A DNA stretch of 16,475 nucleotides. Origin: JBBSIG01 sp038232215 (lineage in GTDB: Bacteria; Actinomycetota; Thermoleophilia; Gaiellales; Gaiellaceae). Shown one piece after another: positions 7,949 through 14,147 of this stretch. The notes under the pieces were generated by a model. The model saw only the letters and a list, made by a program, of their open reading frames with translations, was not told the origin of the DNA and made no database searches. Both the position numbers and the translations under genes were made by a program. Positions within the stretch are counted from its first letter, which is position 1. Each line of letters starts with the position of its first letter. The stretch is taken from NCBI GenBank assembly GCA_038232215.1, contig JBBSIG010000033.1, forward strand, positions 1 through 16,475, read 5' to 3'.

Positions 7949-8842
7949 TCACACGAGCACCGAGACCGCGTCGCGCTCGGCCTCGAAGAGCGCCTCGTCG
8001 ACGTCGCCGAGATCCTCGCCGTCGACGTGCAGGGGCAGGGGTCGGTCGCAAACGACCCGCAGCCGGTCGAGGTCGTGCCCGATCAGGACGTCCTCCTGGC
8101 CGAGCCCTCCGCGGCCGGTCGCCGCGTAGGCGAGCAGCCGGGGCAAACCGAGGGGCCGGACACGCACGGGCGCGACCACGTCGAGGCCGAGCTCGAAGCG
8201 CGCCTCCGGCGCCACGTGCAGGCTGAGCCGGCCGAGATACGTGTAGGGATCGGCGTTGGCCACGAGCGCGAACGCGGCGCGACCGAGTCCCTCGACCTCG
8301 AGCACCGGGTCGAAGCGGCCGCGGCGCTCCAGCAGCATCCGCGCGACCGTCCGCACGAACGCGGCGTCGCCCGGACGGGCGCCGTCGGCGGCCCGACCCC
8401 GCACGTCCATCCTCCGCACCGCCTCAGCATCGAACCCGACCCCGGCCGTGAAGCCGAAGCGGCGCCCGTTGACCCGGCCGAGCGAGATGCGTCGCGTTCG
8501 TCCGCCGGCGAGCGCGGCTCCCAGGCGCTCGGCCGCGCGCACGGGATCGCGGGGCACCCCGAGCAGGCGCGAGAGCACGCTCGAGCCTCCACCCGGAAGG
8601 AAGCCGAGAGGGACCTGCGAGCCGGCGCCGTTCAGGGCCTCGTTGAAGCCTCCGTCGCCCGAGAAGACGAAGACGGCGTCGACGCCGAGCGCGTCCCGGG
8701 CGAGCTCCGTCGCGTGCCCGGGCGCCAGCGTGCGCTCCACCCGCAGCTCCGTCACGGGCCGAAGCGCCGCCTCCACCGCCCTGACGCGCTCGGTCGTCAC
8801 GACGGTCGCGAACGGGTTCACGATCAGAAGAGCCCGGCGCAC
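7949..8842 (-). CDS. Diacylglycerol kinase-like lipid kinase
   Basis: The protein (297 residues from GTG 8842) has the two-domain fold of the DagK/YegS lipid kinase family, which phosphorylates diacylglycerol or related lipids with ATP at the inner membrane face. The N-terminus has the LIVNPFA strand. The nucleotide loop, usually GGDGT.NE, reads SGDGGFNEALNG (61-72), and the second loop, usually PGGGTN, reads PGGGSSV (83-89). The C-terminal beta-sandwich (about 110-290) ends with the substrate-side PLHVDGEDLGD. I chose GTG 8842 because AAGGGGG precedes it, the LIVNP motif begins five residues later, and the longer open frame would overlap tetR. It follows tetR by 11 bases. The altered loops may be normal for a lineage subfamily or may change nucleotide use. 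What a lipid kinase does in this operon is not evident. Confidence 0.82.
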   Translation of the reverse strand: MRRALLIVNPFATVVTTERVRAVEAALRPVTELRVERTLAPGHATELARDALGVDAVFVFSGDGGFNEALNGAGSQVPLGFLPGGGSSVLSRLLGVPRDPVRAAERLGAALAGGRTRRISLGRVNGRRFGFTAGVGFDAEAVRRMDVRGRAADGARPGDAAFVRTVARMLLERRGRFDPVLEVEGLGRAAFALVANADPYTYLGRLSLHVAPEARFELGLDVVAPVRVRPLGLPRLLAYAATGRGGLGQEDVLIGHDLDRLRVVCDRPLPLHVDGEDLGDVDEALFEAERDAVSVLV

Positions 8843-8853
8843 GGAGGCCCCCT

Positions 8854-9429
8854 TCAGCTCGGAGTCGCGTAGCCCCGCATGCCGTCGACGAGGAGCGCGT
8901 GGAAGCGGTCGGCGAGCTCGTCGGTGTCCCGCCCCGGCCGCAGCCACGTGTAGGCCCAGTTGGCCGCCGAGAGCGCGAGCAGTGCCGCGATCGCCTCGTC
9001 GAGGTCCGTGCGGAGCTCACCGAGCTCGCGCCCTTCGCGAAAGAGCGCGCGGATCCGCTCCTCGTAGCGCCGTCGCTCGGCCACGAACTCCTCGCCGCGC
9101 TCACCCTCGAGATACCGCCACTCCCGCACGAACACCGTCGCCACGTCGAGCTGCTCCGCGACGACGCGCAGGTGAGCCCGCAGCGCGAGCCGGATCTTCT
9201 CGGTCGCCGGCACGTCGTCGGGCACGGCGTCGAGCGCGACGTGGAACGCCTGGGCGCCCTCGCGCATGGTCTCGTAGAGGAGATCCTGCTTGGAGGCCAT
9301 GTGGGCGTAGAGCGACCCCTTCTGCACGCCCATCGCGCCGGCGAGGTCACCGATCGACGTGCCGTGGTAGCCCTTCTCCGCGAACAGGCGGGCGGCCTGG
9401 CGGGTTAGCTCGGAGCGGCGCGCGGACAT
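8854..9429 (-). CDS. paaR: TetR-family regulator, probable PaaR-type repressor
   Basis: The 191-residue protein has a typical TetR N-terminal DNA-binding domain (about residues 4-50). Its helix-turn-helix runs from SIGDLAGAMGVQKGSLYAHM and is followed by ASKQDLLYE. The C-terminal ligand domain includes FVREWRYLEGERGEEFVAERRRYEE, a pattern I associate with regulators of acyl-CoA metabolism such as KstR2- and PaaR-like proteins. It is transcribed divergently from paaA, with 42 bases between starts and a palindromic candidate operator (9445-9458) between them. A GGTGAG ribosome binding site is nine bases before ATG 9429. By analogy with Thermus PaaR the expected effector is phenylacetyl-CoA and the protein would also repress itself. 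Because tetR is the first gene of the minus-strand run, the whole dehydrogenase operon would share that control. TetR assignment is firm; the PaaR name is inferred from site and context. Confidence 0.85.
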   Translation of the reverse strand: MSARRSELTRQAARLFAEKGYHGTSIGDLAGAMGVQKGSLYAHMASKQDLLYETMREGAQAFHVALDAVPDDVPATEKIRLALRAHLRVVAEQLDVATVFVREWRYLEGERGEEFVAERRRYEERIRALFREGRELGELRTDLDEAIAALLALSAANWAYTWLRPGRDTDELADRFHALLVDGMRGYATPS

Positions 9430-9444
9430 GCTTAGATACTCACC

Positions 9445-9458
9445 CTAACGATCGTTCG
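9445..9458. promoter_or_regulatory. Candidate PaaR operator in the tetR-paaA divergent promoter
   Basis: CTAACGATCGTTCG contains the perfect palindrome AACGATCGTT and fits every fixed position of CNAACGNNCGTTNG, the site I recall for the Thermus thermophilus PaaR repressor. It is centred in the 42-base gap between the tetR ATG (9429) and the paaA GTG (9472). On the plus side a loose -10-like TAGATACT (9433-9440) would place transcription start inside the palindrome. On the minus side the palindrome lies directly before the GGTGAG ribosome site of tetR. Binding would therefore block both transcripts. No convincing -35 box is visible. Confidence 0.7.
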
Positions 9459-9471
9459 GTTTGGAGGCGCA

Positions 9472-10365
9472 GTGAGCCCAGACGACTTTCTCGAGTACGT
9501 CCAGTCCGGCGGGCAGGTCGAGGCCGGCGACTCGATGCCGGACGAGTACCGGGCGAGGCTGGTCAAGTTCATCGAGATGCATGCGAACTCCGAGCTGATG
9601 GGCGTCCTGCCCGAGCGGGAGTGGATCCTCCGCGCTCCCACCTTGCAGCGCAAGCTGGCGCTGACGGCGAAAGTCCAGGACGAGGTCGGCCACGCGCAGC
9701 TGATCTATCGCGTGGTCGAGGATCTCGGCAAGCCGCGCGAGGCCTGTCTCGAGGATCTCGTCTCGGGCAAGAGCAAGTTCCACAACGTCTTCCACTACCC
9801 CACCCGCACCTGGGGCGACGTCGGCGTGATCGCCTGGCTCGTCGACGCGGCTGCGATCATCAGCCAGAAGGCTCTCCTCAAGTGCTCGTACGCGCCGTAC
9901 GCGCGGATCATGAAGAAGGTCTGCTGGGAGGAGTCGTTCCACATCCTGCACGGTCGTGACGTGATCCTCGCGCTGATGCTCGGCACCGACGGGCAGCGCG
10001 AGCTCGTGCAGGAGGCGCTCGACCGCTGGTGGGGCCCGCTGATGCAGTTCCACGGCAACCCGATCTCCGCCGAGGACGACCCGATGTTCGTCTGGCGGAT
10101 CAAGAGTCAGGGCAACGAGGAGGCGCGCCAGCAGTTTCTCGACGGCTACGTCCCGCAGATCCTCGAGCTCGGGCTGACCGTGCCCGACCCGAAGCTCCGC
10201 AAGCGAGACGACGGCGTCTGGGAGTACACCGAGCCCGACTGGGACGAGCTCAGGCACGTCGTCACGGGGCACGGGCCGCGCTCGCAGGAGCGCCTCGAGC
10301 TCAGGCGCGTCTCGCGCGAGGAGACGGAGTGGGTGCGCCGCGCGGTGCTCGCCGAGGCCGCGTAG
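9472..10365 (+). CDS. paaA: 1,2-phenylacetyl-CoA epoxidase, catalytic subunit A
   Basis: PaaA is the diiron monooxygenase subunit of the PaaABC(E) complex, which converts phenylacetyl-CoA to its 1,2-epoxide with O2 and NADPH, the first ring-attacking step of aerobic phenylacetate breakdown. The 297 residues show the ferritin-like four-helix ligand set: E41 (ANSELMG), E71 and H74 (DEVGHA), D125 (LVDAAAI), and E154 and H157 (EESFH). I believe these are the E. coli PaaA positions shifted by one. Other matches are FHYPTRTWGDVG (107-118) and the PDPKLRKRDDGVWEYTEPDW stretch near the C-terminus. The start is GTG 9472, preceded by a good GGAGG at 9463-9467. It is first in the paaABCD operon and diverges from the TetR gene. 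Confidence 0.96.
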   Translation: MSPDDFLEYVQSGGQVEAGDSMPDEYRARLVKFIEMHANSELMGVLPEREWILRAPTLQRKLALTAKVQDEVGHAQLIYRVVEDLGKPREACLEDLVSGKSKFHNVFHYPTRTWGDVGVIAWLVDAAAIISQKALLKCSYAPYARIMKKVCWEESFHILHGRDVILALMLGTDGQRELVQEALDRWWGPLMQFHGNPISAEDDPMFVWRIKSQGNEEARQQFLDGYVPQILELGLTVPDPKLRKRDDGVWEYTEPDWDELRHVVTGHGPRSQERLELRRVSREETEWVRRAVLAEAA

Positions 10366-10417
10366 TGCGCGAGCGCGGCTCAGCCGCGTGGGAGACGGCG
10401 CCGGTCGGGGCGCGAGG

Positions 10418-10729
10418 ATGATCTTCGAGGTGTTCAGGCAGGAGCGCAAGGGTCAGGCGTTCGCGCACGCCGGCTCCTTCGACGCTCCGGACGAGCGCTT
10501 CGCCGAGACGTACGCGCGCGAGTTCTACGGGCGCCGCGCGGAGTCGGTCGCCCTCTGGATCGTCCCGCGCGAGTATCTGCGGGAGATCGACGACTTCGCC
10601 GACGAGCTCGGGCGCAACTACCATCGAGTCGACGGCTACTCGCTGAAGGAGAAGCTGAAGCTCGCGCGGAGCGCCGCGCAGGTCTCGCGAGGCGAGCCGG
10701 CCCCGCCGACTCGCTCGGGTGAAGGATGA
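10418..10729 (+). CDS. paaB: 1,2-phenylacetyl-CoA epoxidase, subunit B
   Basis: PaaB is the small subunit that bridges PaaA and PaaC heterodimers in the epoxidase and has no catalytic residues of its own. The protein of 103 residues carries the family signature at its start: FEVFRQERKGQAFAHAGSFDAPD, then YAREFYGRRAES and ALWIVPREYLREI (about residues 35-62). I chose ATG 10418 because MIFEVFRQ is where relatives normally begin. A GTG at 10388 in the same frame would add ten Gly/Arg-rich residues and has no better ribosome site. Upstream of 10418 the GAGG is directly next to the ATG and a GGGG lies further up, so the start is somewhat uncertain. The stop overlaps the paaC start (ATGA), and it begins 52 bases after paaA. 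Confidence 0.93.
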   Translation: MIFEVFRQERKGQAFAHAGSFDAPDERFAETYAREFYGRRAESVALWIVPREYLREIDDFADELGRNYHRVDGYSLKEKLKLARSAAQVSRGEPAPPTRSGEG

Positions 10730-11412
10730 ACGTCGCGCAGCGCGCCGCGCGGGTCGACCTGCTGCTCGAGCTCGCCGACGACGAGCTGATCCTGGGCTGG
10801 CGGAACTCGGAGTGGACGGGGGTCGCCCCCTCGCTCGAGGAGGACGTGGCCTTCTCGTCGATCGCTCAGAACGAGATCGGGCACGCGCGGGCGCTGTACG
10901 AGCTCGCCGCCGCCGACCTCGGCACGACGGCGGACGAGCTTGCCCTCGACCGTCAGCCGGATGAGTACCGCAGCGCGCCGCTCGTCGAGCTGCGGCAGCT
11001 CGAGTGGGCGCGCACGATCGCTCGTCACTACCTCTACGAGTCGGCCGACGCGGTTCGCATCGAGGCTCTGCAGGCAGCGGACGACCCCGAGCTGGCAGGT
11101 CTCGCCGCGAAGATCGAGCGCGAGGAGATCTACCACCGCATGCACGCGGAGATGTGGATCGACCGCCTGTTGGCGAGCGCCGAGGGGAGCAGGAGACTGC
11201 GGGAGGCGGTCGAGGAGCTCTGGCCCTACGCGCTCGGAGTGCTCGGCGAAGAGCTCCGTCCCGTCTGGGAGGAGCGCGTGCGTGCGCGGCTCGGGTTCGG
11301 CGGGCCGAGCGCGACGGAACCGGTGCAGCGCGGCAGGCCGAGCGACGAGCTTCGCGAGCTCTGGGAGGAGATGACGATGGTGCGGCGGAGCGCGCCGGGC
11401 GCGCGATGGTGA
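10726..11412 (+). CDS. paaC: 1,2-phenylacetyl-CoA epoxidase, subunit C
   Basis: PaaC is the ferritin-fold partner of PaaA. In the E. coli complex it supports PaaA structurally and does not bind iron. The 228 residues align with the family through LADDELILGWRNSEWTG (16-32), LEEDVAFSSIAQNEIGHA (37-54), a RHYLYESADAV helix (100-110) and EREEIYH (131-137). This copy has a residue at every expected diiron ligand position: E20, E50 and H53, E105, E134 and H137. In the PaaC proteins I know, the second helix reads like ALDLLGQAR, without the Glu and His. This protein may therefore be an older or divergent type that could still bind metal. The ATG overlaps the paaB stop by four bases and its own stop overlaps paaD, so translation is coupled along the operon. 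Confidence 0.92.
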   Translation: MNVAQRAARVDLLLELADDELILGWRNSEWTGVAPSLEEDVAFSSIAQNEIGHARALYELAAADLGTTADELALDRQPDEYRSAPLVELRQLEWARTIARHYLYESADAVRIEALQAADDPELAGLAAKIEREEIYHRMHAEMWIDRLLASAEGSRRLREAVEELWPYALGVLGEELRPVWEERVRARLGFGGPSATEPVQRGRPSDELRELWEEMTMVRRSAPGARW

Positions 11413-11891
11413 GCGCGGACGCCGTCTGGGCGGCGCTCGCCGAGATCCCGGATCCCGAGATCCCGACCGTCTCGGTCGTCGATCTCGGCGTCGTCCGGGA
11501 CGTGCGGGTGGAGGACCGGCGCGTTCGGGTGGAGTTCACGCCCACGTTCCTCGGCTGTCCCGCGCTCGAGACGATGCGCGACGCGATGGCCCGCCGGATC
11601 GAGGCGCTCGGGGCGGAGCCCGAGATCAGGGTGATCATGGACGACTCCTGGTCGACCGACCGGATCACGCCCGAGGGCCGGGAGAAGCTCCGAGCCTCCG
11701 GGTTCTCCCCGCCGGCCCCGCGGGCCGCAGGGACGCCACAGCTCGTCCAGCTTCGGAGCTCCGCGTTTCGCTGCCCGTACTGCGGCTCGAGGGAGACGAG
11801 GCTCGAGAACATCTTCGGCCCGACCCCGTGCCGGTCGCTCCGTTACTGCACGAGCTGCCGGCAGCCGTTCGAGCAGTTCAAGACGATCTAG
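11406..11891 (+). CDS. paaD: Phenylacetyl-CoA epoxidase maturation protein PaaD
   Basis: PaaD is needed for an active epoxidase, probably in Fe-S or metal assembly, and is not part of the purified complex. The 161 residues begin with a MIP18/DUF59 domain (about 5-105) carrying IPDPEIP (14-20), DLGVV (26-30) and TPTFLGCPA with C51. The C-terminus is the PaaD-specific Cys ribbon: C123-x2-C126, C142, and C148-x2-C151 in FGPTPCRSLRYCTSCRQPFEQF. I chose ATG 11406, which overlaps the end of paaC by seven bases; the longer open frame upstream runs through paaC and is a shadow. It is the last gene of the operon: no paaE reductase follows, and the next gene converges. A short GCCCG/CGGGC hairpin at 11920-11932 in the 63-base gap could be a weak terminator. 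Confidence 0.94.
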   Translation: MVSADAVWAALAEIPDPEIPTVSVVDLGVVRDVRVEDRRVRVEFTPTFLGCPALETMRDAMARRIEALGAEPEIRVIMDDSWSTDRITPEGREKLRASGFSPPAPRAAGTPQLVQLRSSAFRCPYCGSRETRLENIFGPTPCRSLRYCTSCRQPFEQFKTI

Positions 11892-11954
11892 GGGCCTAGA
11901 AGCGTTTCCGGATTAGAGTGCCCGACTCGGGCCGGTCGAAGGACTACTGGACGC

Positions 11955-14117
11955 TCAGGCCATCGCCTCGAGCTTGGAGCGCGCTCGCTCGGCCGCGAAG
12001 ACGTTTCCCTTCAGCTCGAAGTAGTCGATCGCCTGCCCGACTGCGGCCTGCGCGGCCGCGCGGTCATCGCCGAGACTCATGACTTCAGCGAGGTTCATCA
12101 GAGCCTCGGCGTGCGCGACATGGAAGTCGCTGGACGAGGCGTACTCAACGGCCTCACGACAGAGCCGCTGCGCCGCCTCGTGCTCGCCTCTGCGGGCGAG
12201 CACCTTCGCCCGGGCCGCGCGCCAATGGACCTGGGAGTGGACGTCGTTCGGGCGCGCCGCTTCCTCGCACTCACGCGTGAGCTGCTCGGCCTCGGCGTAC
12301 CGGCCCAGCATGTAGACGGCGCTCGAGAGCCCGTGGGCAAACGAGGAGAAGTGGCTCTTCTCGCCGATCTTGCCGAGCGCTTCGTAGCCCGGGCGCAGCT
12401 CTTGCTCGGCCGCGGTCGGATTTTCCTGCCAGAGGTGAACGAGAGCGAGCTGGAAGGAGACGATCCAGAGCCACTCGCCGCCGGCCTCCATCGCCGACCG
12501 TGCGCGCCTCATGAGCTCTTCGGCCTCGCCCACGCGTCCCTGCATCAGCACGAGCGGTGCCATCGCCCCGAGGACATGCGACTGGAGCAGCGATTCGGCC
12601 GGGATCTCCTGGAGTAGGCGCTCGCATCGCCGCGCAGCCTCCGTCGCTGGCGCTGGCCCGAGCAGGAGGGCGATGACCAGCCATTCGACGATCTCGCGCT
12701 CCTCGAAGCGGTCGCGAGCCTTGCGAACATGCCCGTACGCTCGCTCGGACGCCTCTGCGCACCGGCTCAACCGGCGGTCGAGATAGTGCGCCTGCGCGAT
12801 GAGCCTCCAGGCGCGGGCGAGCGCGAGTTGGTCGTCGAGCTCCTCGAACACCGCGATCGACCGTTCCGCCACCTCGATGAGCTCTGCGGGCGTGACCTCG
12901 CGATCCGTGAACAGTCGCAGGAAGCCACGCTGAACGAGCGCGCTGGCGGCCAGGCGGCGATCTCCCGTCGTCGCGGCCGCTTCGATCGCCTCGGTCAGCA
13001 CCTTCTCGGCCCAGGCGAAGTCGCCGATCCCTTGCACGGCTCGAACATTGGGCAGGAGGTCGACGCGGAGGGGGTCCTCGGCCGGGAGCAGCGAGACTGC
13101 ACGGGAGATCAGGTTGACCGCCGCCGGCGCGTCGCTACGGATGAAGGCGCGGCGGCCGGCCGCTCCGAGGCGCTCCGCCGCCTCGCGCGCGACGGAGCGG
13201 GCCGCGTCGTTGACCGTGCCGAGTTGGACGCGGTAGCGATAGGACTGCTCGAGGTGGTAGCCGACGACCTCCTCGTACTCGTTCGAGCGCTCGCCGGCGG
13301 CACCCTCCAGCCAGTGCCCGAAACGCTCGTGCAGCTCGGCACGCACCTCCTTGGGGATCGACTCGTAGGCGGCGTCACGAATGAGCAGGTGGCGGAAGCG
13401 GTAGGTCCGTTCACCGAGGCTCGCCCGCGCCGGGCGGATCAACTCCTTGCGAACGAGTGCCGCGAGGGAGTCGGCAACGGCCGGCCGCAGCGCCTCCGAG
13501 GCGAGCTCGGCGACGGCTCCCTCGTAGAAGACCTTGCCGGCAACCGCGGCGCGCTCGATCACTGCACGGTCGGTAGCATCGAGCCGGTCGAGTCGCGCGG
13601 CGAGGAGCGCATGAATGGTGGGCGGCACTCGAACCGCAGAGACGTCCCCGGTTGCCGACCAGCGCCCGCCGTGCTGGACGAGCAGGCCGTCGTCGATCAG
13701 CATGGAGAGCATCTCCTCGACGAAGAGCGGATTTCCCTCGGCCGCGTCCGCGATCCGCGTCTCAGCCTCCCCGGCCAGCTCCGGCCGACCGAGGAGATTC
13801 TCGATCAGGAGAGCGCAGTCCGCATCGGAGAGCGGCTCGAGCAAGGCGGTGGTTGCGTTCAGCTTGCCGCCTCCCCAGTCAGTTCGACTGTCCAGAAGCT
13901 CCGGCCGGGCGATGCATAGGAGGAGAATCGGGGCCTCACGCGACCAGTCCGCCAGGTGCTCGATCAGATCGAGGAAGGTCGCCTCTGCCCAGTGGATGTC
14001 GTCGAGGACGAGCACCAAAGGCTGAACGCGCGCGCGGGTCTCAAAGAGCGCTTGCACAGCGGCGAAACCTTCCTCCGCACCGCTCTCGGCCTCCGCAAGA
14101 CCGATCATCTCCGCCAC
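11955..14117 (-). CDS. C-terminal part of split SARP-type regulator: AAA ATPase and TPR
   Basis: This 720-residue open frame is the downstream part of a regulator cut by an in-frame TAA at 14145-14147. It begins just after the Walker A region encoded upstream. It contains Walker B, LVLVLDDIHWAEATF (34-48, with D39-D40), and the DWSREAPILLLCIARPELL segment typical of AAA_16/MalT-like ATPases. After a winged-helix linker comes a long helical repeat array from about residue 300 to the end, probably TPRs. No C-terminal LuxR-type helix-turn-helix is visible. The listed GTG start at 14117 has a strong AAGGAGG upstream, but 22 bases away, too far for normal initiation. Without the upstream half it lacks Walker A, so it could not bind ATP alone. 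The nearly intact length suggests the stop is recent, an assembly error, or bypassed. Confidence 0.75.
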   Translation of the reverse strand: MAEMIGLAEAESGAEEGFAAVQALFETRARVQPLVLVLDDIHWAEATFLDLIEHLADWSREAPILLLCIARPELLDSRTDWGGGKLNATTALLEPLSDADCALLIENLLGRPELAGEAETRIADAAEGNPLFVEEMLSMLIDDGLLVQHGGRWSATGDVSAVRVPPTIHALLAARLDRLDATDRAVIERAAVAGKVFYEGAVAELASEALRPAVADSLAALVRKELIRPARASLGERTYRFRHLLIRDAAYESIPKEVRAELHERFGHWLEGAAGERSNEYEEVVGYHLEQSYRYRVQLGTVNDAARSVAREAAERLGAAGRRAFIRSDAPAAVNLISRAVSLLPAEDPLRVDLLPNVRAVQGIGDFAWAEKVLTEAIEAAATTGDRRLAASALVQRGFLRLFTDREVTPAELIEVAERSIAVFEELDDQLALARAWRLIAQAHYLDRRLSRCAEASERAYGHVRKARDRFEEREIVEWLVIALLLGPAPATEAARRCERLLQEIPAESLLQSHVLGAMAPLVLMQGRVGEAEELMRRARSAMEAGGEWLWIVSFQLALVHLWQENPTAAEQELRPGYEALGKIGEKSHFSSFAHGLSSAVYMLGRYAEAEQLTRECEEAARPNDVHSQVHWRAARAKVLARRGEHEAAQRLCREAVEYASSSDFHVAHAEALMNLAEVMSLGDDRAAAQAAVGQAIDYFELKGNVFAAERARSKLEAMA

Positions 14118-14139
14118 ACGCTGGGCGAGGAGCTCCGCG

Positions 14140-14147
14140 CCTCCTTA
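14140..14147 (-). other. In-frame TAA overlapping a perfect Shine-Dalgarno
   Basis: On the minus strand the bases read TAAGGAGG. The TAA (14147-14145) is in the same frame as both regulator halves, and the codons after it (GGC GCG GAG CTC and on) continue the expected protein sequence with no loss. AAGGAGG would make an ideal ribosome site, but the next in-frame starts, GTG 14117 and ATG 14108, are 22 and 31 bases away. A single base change would restore a sense codon. Confidence 0.8.

Noticed and set aside
11004..11405. Longer open frame upstream of paaD
   Set aside because: It runs through paaC in another frame; the MIP18 domain begins right after ATG 11406, and that start overlaps the paaC stop as expected for coupled genes.
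11920..11932. Short GCCCG/CGGGC hairpin after paaD as a terminator
   Set aside because: The stem is only five base pairs with a three-base loop and no T tract; mentioned with paaD but too weak to list on its own.
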